Of a stretch of DNA of 18,680 bases, positions 1 through 6,738 are shown one piece after another (positions within the stretch are counted from its first letter, which is position 1; every line of letters begins with the position of its first letter). The DNA is taken from positions 1-18,680 of the forward strand of contig JBOHPP010000234.1 in the NCBI GenBank assembly GCA_050731755.1, in the 5' to 3' direction. The DNA comes from JBOHPP01 sp050731755. GTDB taxonomy: Bacteria; Methylomirabilota; Methylomirabilia; Rokubacteriales; CSP1-6. A program made the position numbers and the translations under genes. The notes under the pieces are model-generated. The model saw only the letters and a list, made by a program, of their open reading frames with translations, ran no database searches and was not told the DNA's origin.

Positions 1-119
1 TGAAGGCCACTCGCGCGCCCGAGCCGGCCCGCGCCTTCGTCGAGTTCCTGGTGAGTCCGGCGGCGCAGGCCGTGCTCAAGCGGCTCGGCTTCGAGCCGGC
101 GCCCACCGGCGGCCGATGA
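1..119 (+). CDS. C-terminal end of a molybdate-type ABC substrate-binding protein (partial)
   Basis: The frame is open from the left edge and ends at TGA 117-119, so about 38 residues are visible. They contain the pattern A-FVEFLVSPAAQAVLKRLGFEP, the usual last helix of ModA-type binding proteins (compare AFVQFVNGPEGRPIMKRYGF at the end of the complete neighbour). By family knowledge this would be an extracytoplasmic lobe that captures an oxyanion such as molybdate or tungstate for an ABC permease. It lies 67 bases upstream of a second gene of the same type on the same strand, so two related binding proteins stand in tandem. The N-terminus, signal peptide and ligand residues are outside the window, so the exact substrate cannot be judged. 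Confidence 0.7.
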   Translation, partial: KATRAPEPARAFVEFLVSPAAQAVLKRLGFEPAPTGGR

Positions 120-173
120 CCCTGGAGGCCGTCGCCGCCGTCACGCAGCAGCGCCCGCGCTGAGGCCGGGAGG

Positions 174-179
174 TATACT
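174..179 (+). promoter_or_regulatory. Candidate -10 box 7 nt before the modA-like GTG
   Basis: TATACT (5 of 6 to TATAAT) ends 7 bases before the GTG at 187, so a transcript would begin about at the start codon. No good -35 is visible about 17 bases upstream. The same region also holds GGGAGG at 168-173, a possible ribosome binding site with a rather long 13-base spacing if transcription instead starts upstream. The two readings exclude each other. Confidence 0.35.
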
Positions 180-186
180 GCCAGCC

Positions 187-951
187 GTGCGTGGGCTCGT
201 CGCCGTGCTTCTCATGGTTACGGTGGTTGGCGTCACCGGAGCCCAGCCGGCCAGCGCCCCCCCGTCGCTGACCATCTTCGCGGCCAGTGACCTCGTCTTT
301 GTCTTTCAGGAGCTGATCCCACGCTTCGAGAAGGCGACCGGCGCCAAGGTGACGCTCGTGCTCGGCTCATCGGGGAACTTTGCCCACCAGATCGAGCAGG
401 GCGCGCCGGCCGACGTCTTCTTCTCCGCCGACGAAGGTTTCGTAGACCGCCTCGTCGCGCGCGGGCTGTTGATCGCCGAGACCCGGGCTCTCTACGGTCA
501 GGGCCGCATCGTACTCGCCACGGCCAAGGCGGCGGGTGGGAAGCTCACCGACCTCCGCCAGCTCCTCGATGCGCGCATTCAGCGCGTCGCGATCGCGAAC
601 CCGCTCCACGCCCCGTATGGTCGTGCTGCCGAAGAAGCGCTCCGCAAGACCGGAATCTGGGACGCCGTGCGGCCCAAACTCGTGTATGGCGAGAACATCC
701 GCCAGACACTGCAGTTGCTTCAGACGGGTGCCGTCGAGGCCGGCATCATCGCGCTATCCATCGCCCGCGTCCCTGAGATCGAGTGGGTGCCGATCGACCC
801 TGCTCTGCACCGGCCGCTCAATCAGGCGGTCGGCGTCGTCCGCAGCAGTCCGCGTCCAGAGCTGGGCCTGGCCTTTGTCCAGTTCGTCAATGGCCCCGAG
901 GGGCGGCCCATCATGAAGCGGTACGGCTTCCTCCTACCCGGGGAGTTCTGA
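187..951 (+). CDS. modA: ModA-like molybdate/tungstate ABC substrate-binding protein
   Basis: 254 residues, the normal length for ModA. The first ~24 residues form a Sec-type signal peptide (one Arg, hydrophobic core, A-x-A before PPSLTIF). The mature start has the family's IFAASD strand, followed by F--LIPRFEKATGAKV, then GSSGNFAHQIEQGAPADVFFSAD, which carries the Ser/Ala positions used for oxyanion binding in ModA. The C-terminal helix FVQFVNGPEGRPIMKRYGF is also typical. The protein should capture molybdate or tungstate in the periplasm and pass it to the permease encoded 4 bases downstream (956). The GTG start was chosen because the signal peptide begins there. It is the second binding-protein gene in a row. 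The oxyanion (Mo, W, or a more distant one) cannot be fixed from sequence. Confidence 0.88.
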   Translation: MRGLVAVLLMVTVVGVTGAQPASAPPSLTIFAASDLVFVFQELIPRFEKATGAKVTLVLGSSGNFAHQIEQGAPADVFFSADEGFVDRLVARGLLIAETRALYGQGRIVLATAKAAGGKLTDLRQLLDARIQRVAIANPLHAPYGRAAEEALRKTGIWDAVRPKLVYGENIRQTLQLLQTGAVEAGIIALSIARVPEIEWVPIDPALHRPLNQAVGVVRSSPRPELGLAFVQFVNGPEGRPIMKRYGFLLPGEF

Positions 952-955
952 CCCC

Positions 956-1609
956 GTGGACCTCTTTCCGATCCAGCTGTCGCTTCAGGTCTCGATCCTG
1001 GCGACCGCCGTGACCCTCACCTTCGGCGTGCCGATCGCTTGGGTCCTGGCCCGTCGTCGCTTCCCGGGGCGACATCTGCTCGAGACGCTGGTTGTGCTGC
1101 CGCTGATCCTGCCTCCGACCGTGCTGGGCTATTATCTGCTCCTGCTCATTGGCCGCCGCGGTCCCGTCGGCGCCACGCTGGCTGCGGTCGGGATCGAACT
1201 TGCGTTCACGTGGCGCGCCGCAGTGCTGGCCGCCGTCGTCGGCTCGATCGCACTCGTGATAAAGGCGACTCAGGCGGGGTTCGAGGGCGTAGACCAGCGC
1301 CTCGAGCAGGCGGCCCGGACGCTTGGTCGCTCCGAATGGAGTATCTTTTGGAGCATCACGCTGCCGCTGGCGTGGCGCGCGGTGTTGGCCGGCGGGGTTC
1401 TCGCCTTCTGCCGAAGTATGGGCGAGTTCGGAATCACGCTGATGGTCGCCGGCTCCATTCCTGGTCGCACGCAGACGTTGCCGCTCGCAATCTACGACCG
1501 TGTGCAAGCAAATCAGATGGAGGAGGCCAACGCGTTCGCCCTGATCGCCGTCGGCTTGGTCGCCCTCCTCGTCTTCGGCCTGAGCCGGCTCGCTCGGCTG
1601 CGCTACTGA
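956..1609 (+). CDS. modB: ModB-like molybdate ABC transporter permease
   Basis: 217 residues, close to the ~220 of ModB, with about five hydrophobic segments (roughly residues 8-31, 42-66, 83-103, 139-165 and 191-210). The cytoplasmic EAA loop for docking the ATPase lies near residues 117-137 (LEQAARTLGRSEWSIFWSITLP, with the conserved Gly). LPLILPPTVLGYYLLLLIGRRGPVG and RSMGEFGITLMVAGSIPGRTQTLPLAIY are hallmark ModB stretches. It forms the inner-membrane channel for molybdate or tungstate. GTG 956 lies 4 bases after the modA stop and the modC start lies 3 bases after its own stop, so the three genes should be co-transcribed and translationally coupled. Confidence 0.92.
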   Translation: MDLFPIQLSLQVSILATAVTLTFGVPIAWVLARRRFPGRHLLETLVVLPLILPPTVLGYYLLLLIGRRGPVGATLAAVGIELAFTWRAAVLAAVVGSIALVIKATQAGFEGVDQRLEQAARTLGRSEWSIFWSITLPLAWRAVLAGGVLAFCRSMGEFGITLMVAGSIPGRTQTLPLAIYDRVQANQMEEANAFALIAVGLVALLVFGLSRLARLRY

Positions 1610-1612
1610 CGC

Positions 1613-2731
1613 GTGCTCGCGCTCTCGCTCGTCAAGCGGGTACCCGGCTTTCAGCTCGACGTGGCGTGGCAAGCCGAGGAGCAGGTCGTCGCACTCTTCG
1701 GCCCCTCCGGGGCCGGCAAGACGTTGACGCTCCAGTGTCTCGCCGGGCTGATGCGACCGGACCACGGCCGCATCGTCATCGACGGCCGCGTCTTCTTCGA
1801 TAGCGAGACCGGCATCGACGTGCCACCGCGCGCCCGGCGCTTGGGCTATGTCTTTCAAGGCTACGCCCTCTTCCCGCACCTCAGCGTTGCCGACAATATT
1901 GGCTTCGGACTCCGCAGCCAGCCCCGCCGAGAACGGGCCCAGCGGGTTGAAGAGGTGATCGAACGTCTTGGCCTGGGCGGGCTAGAGCGAAGGCGCCCGT
2001 ACGAACTCAGTGGAGGGCAGCAGCAGCGGGTCGCGCTCGGCCGCGCGCTGGCGTTGGACCCCGAGCTGCTCGTCCTCGACGAGCCCCTCTCCGCTCTGGA
2101 CGCCCCGCTGCGCCACGCACTCCGTGAGGAGTTGGGACGGACACTGCGTGAATGGGGCAAGGCGGCGGTGCTGGTGACCCACGACTTCAGCGAGGCGTAC
2201 CGGCTCGGCGACCGCATCATCGTGTACGAGGCGGGCCGCGTCATCCAGGCGGAGCCGCGGGCCGAACTGTTGTGGCGTCCGGCCTCGGAGGCGGTGGCCC
2301 GGATCATCGGCATCCGCAACATCCTGCACGGCACGGTGATCAAGGCGACACCCGATCGCATCCAGCTGCGCTGGCGCGGGCAGACGCTGGAGGCGGTGAA
2401 CTCGCCCACGCGCGCGTATCTGCCCCCGCCCGACACGCCCATCGCCTTCTTCGTCCGGCCCGAGTACGTGCGGCTCATCCGCAAGGATCGCGGCGCGCCC
2501 GATCCGGAACACCACATGAACCTCATGTCCGGCCAGGTGGTGGCCGAGGCGGACTTCGGAACCACGTGGACGCTCATGATCCGCCTCGACGAGCCGGGGC
2601 CAGCAGTCCAGGGCGACTGGGACCTCGAGGTCGAGGTGCCGCGGCTTGTCTACGAGATCCTCGAAATCGGCCGCGACCGCCGGTGGCAGCTCTCGGTTCA
2701 CCGCGGCTCGATCCAGGTGCTGCCGGCGTGA
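1613..2731 (+). CDS. modC: ModC-like molybdate ABC transporter ATP-binding protein
   Basis: 372 residues with a complete ABC ATPase: Walker A GPSGAGKT (30-37), Q-loop in YVFQGYALFPHL (~80-90), signature LSGGQQQR (132-139), Walker B LLVLDEP (152-158) and H-loop H190 in VTHD. About 150 residues follow with a TOBE-like regulatory part (IIGIRNILHGTV ... FFVRPEYVRLI). It lacks the clear SARN-type Mop repeat of classical ModC. It should hydrolyse ATP to drive the ModB-like permease just upstream. GTG 1613 gives the usual N-terminus with the first strand before Walker A. Its last bases overlap the next ATPase (GTGA at 2728-2731). ModC is chosen from the operon position; other oxyanion or sulfate-type ATPases look similar. 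Confidence 0.85.
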   Translation: MLALSLVKRVPGFQLDVAWQAEEQVVALFGPSGAGKTLTLQCLAGLMRPDHGRIVIDGRVFFDSETGIDVPPRARRLGYVFQGYALFPHLSVADNIGFGLRSQPRRERAQRVEEVIERLGLGGLERRRPYELSGGQQQRVALGRALALDPELLVLDEPLSALDAPLRHALREELGRTLREWGKAAVLVTHDFSEAYRLGDRIIVYEAGRVIQAEPRAELLWRPASEAVARIIGIRNILHGTVIKATPDRIQLRWRGQTLEAVNSPTRAYLPPPDTPIAFFVRPEYVRLIRKDRGAPDPEHHMNLMSGQVVAEADFGTTWTLMIRLDEPGPAVQGDWDLEVEVPRLVYEILEIGRDRRWQLSVHRGSIQVLPA

Positions 2732-3825
2732 ATGACCGATCGCCGATCCTGGCGCTCCGCGACGTCCGCCGCACGCACCCCCCGGCGTGGACGCTCGCCA
2801 TCCCCGCGCTCGACGTGAACGAAGGCGAGGTGCTGGCCATCATCGGACCCAACGGCAGCGGCAAGTCCACGTTGCTTCGCCTGCTGGCGCTGCTGGAGGC
2901 TCCCGACGAAGGCGAGGTGCGCTTCCGGGGCGAGCGGGTGACGGTGACTGATGGGCTGGCCGCGCGCCGGAGGATGGCCACGGTATTCCAGCAGACGCTC
3001 TTGACCGACGCGACCGTGGAGGACAACGTGGGGCTGGGCCTCGGCTTTCGCGGCGTGCCGGCGGTCGAGCGGGCCGTGCGCGCCGGCCGCTGGCTGGAAC
3101 GCTTCGGAATTCCCGACACGGCCCGGCGACCCGCGCATACGCTGTCCGGCGGCGAAGCGCGGCGGGTGGTGTTGACCCGCGCGCTCGTGCTCGACCCCGA
3201 GGTGCTCCTGCTCGATGAGCCCTTCGCCGGCCTCGACGAGCCCACGAGGGCCGAGCTCCTGCCCGAGCTGGGAGCCATACTGCGCCGCGAGCGGGTGACG
3301 ACGGTGCTGGTGACCCACGACCGCGGCGAAGCTCAGGCGCTGGCCGATCGTGTCGCCGTCCTCATGGACGGCCGTCTCCACCAGGTGGACGAGACGGCTC
3401 GCGTCTTCCTGGCTCCGGTGTCCGAGGACGTCGCGCGCTTCGTGGGCGTGGAGACCATCGTCAGCGGCGAGGTCCTCGCCACCGACGGCGGCGTGGCCGT
3501 CGTCGACGTCGCCGGCCAGCGGCTCGAGGTCGCGGCGACGCCGCGGCCCGGGGAGCGTGTGCGTCTCGGTATACGACCCGAGGACGTGACGCTCGCCCAA
3601 CCCCGCGACGGTTCAGCGTTGTCGAGCGCGCGCAACCACCTTGCCGGCTCCGTCGTGCGGCTGGCGCCGGGCAGCCCGGTTCGTGTCCTGGTCGACGTCG
3701 GTTTCCCCTTGCTGGCCGCGGTGACCCCGCGCTCGGTGACCGAGCTGGGGCTGCGGCCGGGGGCGCCGGTCACCGCGATCTTCAAGGCGAGCGCCGTTCA
3801 CCTTGTGGGCGGCGCGAGTTCTTGA
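2728..3825 (+). CDS. Second ABC ATPase with C-terminal Mop/TOBE oxyanion-binding domain (ModC/TupC-like)
   Basis: The open frame extends farther upstream, but the natural start is GTG 2728, overlapping the modC stop as GTGA and giving 365 residues. Walker A GPNGSGKST (40-48), Q-loop VFQQ (86-89), signature LSGGEARR (139-146), Walker B LLLDEP (160-165) and H197 in VTHD are all intact. Residues ~299-360 (SSARNHLAGSVVRL ... VTPRSVTELGLRPGAPVTAIFKASAVHL) match the Mop fold that binds molybdate or tungstate in ModC, ModE and molbindins. It is therefore an oxyanion-importer ATPase with intracellular metal sensing. The ATPase core resembles tungstate TupC proteins more than ModC. No separate permease for it is visible, so it may share ModB or serve a system to the left of the window. 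Confidence 0.85.
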   Translation: MNDRSPILALRDVRRTHPPAWTLAIPALDVNEGEVLAIIGPNGSGKSTLLRLLALLEAPDEGEVRFRGERVTVTDGLAARRRMATVFQQTLLTDATVEDNVGLGLGFRGVPAVERAVRAGRWLERFGIPDTARRPAHTLSGGEARRVVLTRALVLDPEVLLLDEPFAGLDEPTRAELLPELGAILRRERVTTVLVTHDRGEAQALADRVAVLMDGRLHQVDETARVFLAPVSEDVARFVGVETIVSGEVLATDGGVAVVDVAGQRLEVAATPRPGERVRLGIRPEDVTLAQPRDGSALSSARNHLAGSVVRLAPGSPVRVLVDVGFPLLAAVTPRSVTELGLRPGAPVTAIFKASAVHLVGGASS

Positions 3826-3851
3826 CACCCCCCGGGGTCCGGGGCTATATG
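3822..3851 (+). promoter_or_regulatory. Sigma70-type promoter overlapping the end of the second ATPase gene
   Basis: A perfect -35 TTGACA at 3822-3827 overlaps the ATPase stop codon. TATATG (3846-3851, 4 of 6 to consensus) lies 18 bases downstream as a -10. This is the best promoter match I could see by eye in the window. Transcription would begin near 3858 and read into the terminator-like hairpin at 3911-3948. Confidence 0.5.
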
Positions 3852-3857
3852 TCAGTC

Positions 3858-3948
3858 ACCCGCACCCAGGAGCATCGGACGGGGGTAGCGATTGAACGAG
3901 GGCTCAGAGAAGCCAGCGGCCGCCGGGGCGCTGGCTTTGTTTGTTTTT
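3858..3948 (+). ncRNA. Candidate small RNA or attenuated leader between promoter and terminator
   Basis: About 90 nt lie between the expected start of the 3822-3851 promoter and the terminator U-tract. No convincing ORF fills it: the only open stretch begins at a TTG (3892), has no ribosome site and ends at 3984. Short complementary pieces are visible: ATCG 3873-3876 with CGAT 3889-3892, and GGCT 3901-3904 with AGCC 3911-3914. The latter would compete with the 5' arm of the terminator, the expected logic of an attenuator. It matches no riboswitch consensus I know. It may simply be the 5' UTR of the DUF465 gene at 3981. Confidence 0.3.
3911..3948 (+). terminator. Intrinsic (rho-independent) terminator
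   Basis: AGCCAGCG (3911-3918) pairs perfectly with CGCTGGCT (3929-3936) around a 10-base GC-rich loop, and A3910-T3937 extends the stem to 9 bp. A T-rich run, TTTGTTTGTTTTT (3936-3948), follows directly. It is oriented for + strand transcripts. It could end the mod cluster mRNA, or end or attenuate the transcript from the promoter at 3822. It stands 32 bases before the next gene's ATG. Confidence 0.8.
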
Positions 3949-3980
3949 CACCCGCCGCGCCGAGCGCAAGGAGGCCGCGC

Positions 3981-4202
3981 ATGACCCAGGAGAGCCTCAT
4001 CGAGCGACTCATGGCCGAGAACGAGGAGTTCCGCCGCCTCCGCACCGACCACCAGAGTTACGATAATGAGCTGGAGGCGTTGAAAGGAGCATCCCCGCTC
4101 TCGGCCGAGCAACAGTGGCGGATGACCGAGCTGAAGAAGCTGAAGTTGATGGCCAAAGACCGGATGGAGGCCATCATCCGGCACGCTCGCGTCACGGCCT
4201 GA
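3981..4202 (+). CDS. DUF465 / YdcH-family small protein
   Basis: 73 residues, starting at ATG 3981 with a strong AAGGAGG (3969-3975) 5 bases upstream. The frame is open further upstream, but the ribosome site and family length support this start. The sequence is a short, highly charged helical hairpin: SLIERLMAENEEFRRLRTDHQSYDNELEALKG, then a loop with PLS, then EQQWRMTELKKLKLMAKDRMEAIIR. This is the pattern of the YdcH/SlyX-like DUF465 family: the H-x-YD-EL element and the K-LKL-KDRME end are conserved there. The biochemical role of the family is unknown; a coiled-coil oligomer is expected. It lies between the terminator at 3948 and moaC, 24 bases before the latter. Confidence 0.85.
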   Translation: MTQESLIERLMAENEEFRRLRTDHQSYDNELEALKGASPLSAEQQWRMTELKKLKLMAKDRMEAIIRHARVTA

Positions 4203-4226
4203 CGCCGGGCCGGCGCAGGTCGTCTG

Positions 4227-4745
4227 ATGCCGCGGAGCTCCCGGAAGGTCCGCGGTTTCACCCATCTTTCCCCCCGGGGCGAGGCCCGCATGGTGGACGT
4301 CTCCGCCAAGCAAGAGACCGCCCGCCAGGCCGTGGCCCGCGCGGTGCTCCGCATGACGCCCCGCACCTTGCGGCTGGTCCAGGCTGGCAACGCGCCCAAG
4401 GGCGACGTGCTGGGGGTGGCCCGCACCGCCGGCATCATGGCCGCCAAGCGCACGCACGAGCTGATTCCGCTCTGCCATCCGCTTCGCATCACCGGCGTCG
4501 ACATCGACTTCGCGCCGGACAGGCGCCGCAGTGAGCTGATCGTGCAGGCGCGGGTGCGGACGGTCGACAAGACCGGCGTGGAAATGGAGGCCCTGACCGC
4601 GGTCAGCGTCGCCGCGCTCGCGGTGTACGACATGGTCAAGGCGGTAGAGAAAGGCGTCACCATCGCCCGCGTCCAGCTCGTGGAGAAAACCGGTGGCAAG
4701 TCCGGGACGTGGCGGCGAGCGCGGGACGTCCGGAGTCCGAGATGA
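4227..4745 (+). CDS. moaC: Cyclic pyranopterin monophosphate synthase MoaC
   Basis: 172 residues. MoaC, with MoaA, converts GTP to cyclic pyranopterin monophosphate, the first intermediate of molybdopterin; it works in the cytoplasm as a hexamer. Family blocks are in order: FTHLSPRGEARMVDVS (11-26), PKGDVLGVARTAGIMAAKRTHELIPLCHPL (58-86), RTVDKTGVEMEALTAVSVAALAVYDMVKAV (111-140) and the end LVEKTGGKSGTW (151-162). K58 and K115 sit in the conserved catalytic-lysine contexts, and the HPL and KTGVEMEA motifs are intact. The start at ATG 4227 includes the conserved FTHL strand, which excludes the internal ATG at 4290. The ribosome site is weak. MoaA, MoaB and MoaD/E are not in the window. The nearby oxyanion transporter fits with cofactor synthesis. 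Confidence 0.95.
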   Translation: MPRSSRKVRGFTHLSPRGEARMVDVSAKQETARQAVARAVLRMTPRTLRLVQAGNAPKGDVLGVARTAGIMAAKRTHELIPLCHPLRITGVDIDFAPDRRRSELIVQARVRTVDKTGVEMEALTAVSVAALAVYDMVKAVEKGVTIARVQLVEKTGGKSGTWRRARDVRSPR

Positions 4746-4827
4746 ACAATCGGTTTAGAGCCACGGAGCCATACGCGCCTGGTGCAGGCCACCCACGGTT
4801 CGAGCCGAGCACGCGGTCTCCGTTACA

Positions 4828-5958
4828 ATGACGACCGCTCTGATTCATTCCGAGGACTACACGCGCTTCGACTACGGGCCGGAGCACCCGCTCCGGATGG
4901 AGCGTCTCGGTCTGACGTGGCGGCTCATGGAGGCGTACGGGCTGACCAAGTTGCCCGCCGCGGTCGTGAAGGCGCCGCAGCCCGCCGAGGAGGGGGAGCT
5001 GCTCCGGTTCCACACCGAGGAGTACCTCGCCGTCCTCGAGGCTGCCAACACCGGCCAGGCCTCAGCCGCGGTCATCTGTCGCTACGGCCTCGGCCCCGGT
5101 GACAATCCCGTGTTCCCCGGCGTGTGGGACGTGGCCCGGCTGGCCGCCGGTGGCTCGTTGCTGGCCGCGCGGCTCGTCGCCGCCGGCGAGGTGAACCGGG
5201 CGTTCCACTTCGCCGGAGGGCTCCATCACGCCATGCCCGACCGCGCCTCCGGCTTCTGCTACGTCAACGACGCGGTGCTGGCCATCCTGCACTTGCGCGC
5301 CCGGGGCCTGCGCGTGGCCTACATCGATATCGACGCCCACCACGGCGACGGCGTGCAGGCCGCGTTCTACGCCGACCGCGACGTGCTGACCATCTCCACC
5401 CACGAGCGGGGTGACCGCCTCTTCCCCGGCACCGGCTTCGTGGAGGAGCTGGGTGAGGGGGAGGGCCGGGGCTACTCCGTGAACCTGCCGCTCGACATGC
5501 TCACGGACTCGAGCGTCTACGGGCCGGCCTTCGAGGCGGTGGTGCCGCCGCTGGTCAAGGCGTTCCGGCCCGACGTGATCGTGGCCCAGCTCGGGATCGA
5601 TTCCCACCGGACCGATCCGCTCACGCATCTGGCCCTCGACGTGCAGGGCTTCGCGCGGGCGGTGAGCCGAATCGTCGAGCTGGCGCCTCGGCTGGTCGCG
5701 CTGGGCGGCGGAGGCTACGACCTCGGCAACGTCGCGCGCGCCTGGACGGTGGCCTGGGCGGTGATGAACGGCGTCGCGCTCGGGCCGGAGCTGCCCCCGG
5801 GATTCACCGAGCACGCCCGGTGGTTCCGGGTCGGCACCCGCTCGCTCTGGGATCCGCCCGCCGTCCTCGACGATCCCCGCCGCCGGCTCGTCCAGGAGTA
5901 CGCCGACCGCCAGGTCGACGCCGTGCAGCGGCTCATCTTCCCGCTCCATGGGTTGTAG
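4828..5958 (+). CDS. acuC: AcuC-type histone deacetylase-fold protein
   Basis: 376 residues, as usual for class-I-like bacterial deacetylases. The HDAC fold is complete: HPLRMERL near the N-terminus, catalytic His pair in GGLHHAM (H133-H134), GFCYVNDAV, Zn ligands D169 and H171 in YIDIDAHHGDGV, third ligand D258 in QLGIDSHRTDPL, and the active-site Tyr Y297 in LGGGGY. It should remove acetyl groups from lysine side chains or act on acetylpolyamines. In AcuC systems the target is acetyl-CoA synthetase, but no acs or acuA gene is in view, so the substrate is unknown. ATG 4828 has no clear ribosome site; TACAAT (4824-4829) overlaps the start. It lies 82 bases after moaC and is convergent with the next gene. 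Confidence 0.9.
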   Translation: MTTALIHSEDYTRFDYGPEHPLRMERLGLTWRLMEAYGLTKLPAAVVKAPQPAEEGELLRFHTEEYLAVLEAANTGQASAAVICRYGLGPGDNPVFPGVWDVARLAAGGSLLAARLVAAGEVNRAFHFAGGLHHAMPDRASGFCYVNDAVLAILHLRARGLRVAYIDIDAHHGDGVQAAFYADRDVLTISTHERGDRLFPGTGFVEELGEGEGRGYSVNLPLDMLTDSSVYGPAFEAVVPPLVKAFRPDVIVAQLGIDSHRTDPLTHLALDVQGFARAVSRIVELAPRLVALGGGGYDLGNVARAWTVAWAVMNGVALGPELPPGFTEHARWFRVGTRSLWDPPAVLDDPRRRLVQEYADRQVDAVQRLIFPLHGL

Positions 5959-6000
5959 GCCAACCGGCCGGCGCGATCAGTCGACTCTGGCCCGGGACGG

Positions 6001-6636
6001 TCAGTGGCTGGCTTGAACCAGCAGGATCACGCCAGTGACGACGAGGGCTATCGTCCAGAGCAGATCGAGATTGATCCAACCGCGGCGCAGGAAGGCGAGC
6101 CCGATCCACTCGTAGACCGCCACGGCCACGACGCCGGTCACCGTGAGCATGGCGAAGGTGTGGACGCCGCCCGCCATCAGCGAGACGGACAGCGATTCAA
6201 TCGCCAGCCGGCCGGCCGACGACCCGTGCCCACCGTGCGGTAGGAGCACCGGCACGAGCATCAGCCCTGCGCCATGGGCACTGGCCATCAGGAACGACCA
6301 GAGGGCAAGGCCGGCCAGCCCGGTCCGCATGCCGACCCGCACGCGCTGACGGGAGCCAGCGACCTGGTGGTAGACCGCCCAGCCCAGGAGCGATGCCCCG
6401 GCCGCCACGCGAAGGGCCTGCTGATCGACGGTCGTACCGATCACCATCAGGACCAGTGCCACCAGGGTAACGGCCAGCGCGTGGCCCGCGGCGATCGGCA
6501 CCAACGAGATCCAGACTACCGCGCGGCTTCGACGGTGGAGACCCAGCGCCACGGCGAACAGCCAGCCCATCGCGGGGTTGACCCCATGAAAAGCGCCAAG
6601 CCCGACCAGGGCCAACCACGACCAGGGGTCGTTCAT
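6001..6636 (-). CDS. Histidine-containing polytopic membrane protein, unknown function
   Basis: 211 residues with about six hydrophobic spans (roughly 6-32, 39-64, 74-91, 105-132, 147-180 and 190-209). Several His residues sit inside or next to spans: H17 in GAFHGVNPAMGW, H52 in AAGHALA, H121 in ASAHGAGL, H134 and H137 in PHGGHG, and H159 in GGVHTF. Intramembrane His-Gly motifs near small residues recall NicO/RcnA or HupE/UreJ metal-transport families, but their exact HX4DH signature is absent, so I give no name. ATG 6636 is preceded by AGGTGGG 8 bases upstream. The gene follows the SBP56 gene on the same strand after 102 bases, so the two may form one unit. Its end is 42 bases from the convergent AcuC gene. 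Confidence 0.75.
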   Translation of the reverse strand: MNDPWSWLALVGLGAFHGVNPAMGWLFAVALGLHRRSRAVVWISLVPIAAGHALAVTLVALVLMVIGTTVDQQALRVAAGASLLGWAVYHQVAGSRQRVRVGMRTGLAGLALWSFLMASAHGAGLMLVPVLLPHGGHGSSAGRLAIESLSVSLMAGGVHTFAMLTVTGVVAVAVYEWIGLAFLRRGWINLDLLWTIALVVTGVILLVQASH

Positions 6637-6646
6637 CGTCGCCGCC

Positions 6647-6670
6647 CACCTGCGCCGGACGGCACAGGTG
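6647..6670 (-). promoter_or_regulatory. Hairpin overlapping the likely ribosome binding site of the membrane protein gene
   Basis: On the minus strand CACCTG pairs with CAGGTG. After one C/A mismatch, three more GC pairs close a 4-base loop. The 3' arm (CAGGTG, followed by GG) contains the AGGTGG that would serve as the ribosome site for ATG 6636. The structure could mask translation, or be the remnant of a terminator after SBP56 (no T-tract follows). Confidence 0.4.
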
Positions 6671-6675
6671 CTCGG

Positions 6676-6688
6676 GCCGAGACTCGGC
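6676..6688. repeat. 13-bp odd-centred palindrome (GCCGAG A CTCGGC)
   Basis: A perfect inverted repeat of 6-bp arms around one base lies in the 102-base gap between the SBP56 and membrane protein genes. It could be an operator half-site pair or part of the RNA fold next to the hairpin at 6647-6670. In GC-rich DNA such short palindromes also arise by chance. Confidence 0.25.
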
Positions 6689-6738
6689 GCCCACGCTCCC
6701 GACCCGGCACCGGCCGCTCGTGCGTCAGCGTCGCGGGA

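Noticed and set aside
911..1879. 322-codon open frame on the minus strand
   Set aside because: Shadow of modB/modC; low-complexity His/Asp/Arg composition and no recognisable motif.
3866..3905. Glutamine (glnA) or molybdenum-cofactor riboswitch
   Set aside because: GGACGG--GTAG faintly recalls the glnA motif but lacks the GGAAGUA element and the downstream conserved bases; no Moco-aptamer consensus is visible.
3892..3984. 30-codon leader peptide starting at TTG and ending on the DUF465 ATG (ATGA)
   Set aside because: No ribosome site, and it would run through the terminator hairpin; composition is like untranslated DNA.
4785..4812. tRNA-like GGTTCGAGCC T-loop motif
   Set aside because: The T-stem does not pair beyond the first base pair and no acceptor or anticodon arms are found around it.
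5959..6000. Terminator between convergent AcuC and membrane protein genes
   Set aside because: Only short self-complementary words (GGCC, AGTCGACT, CCCGGG) and no T-tract or stable stem.
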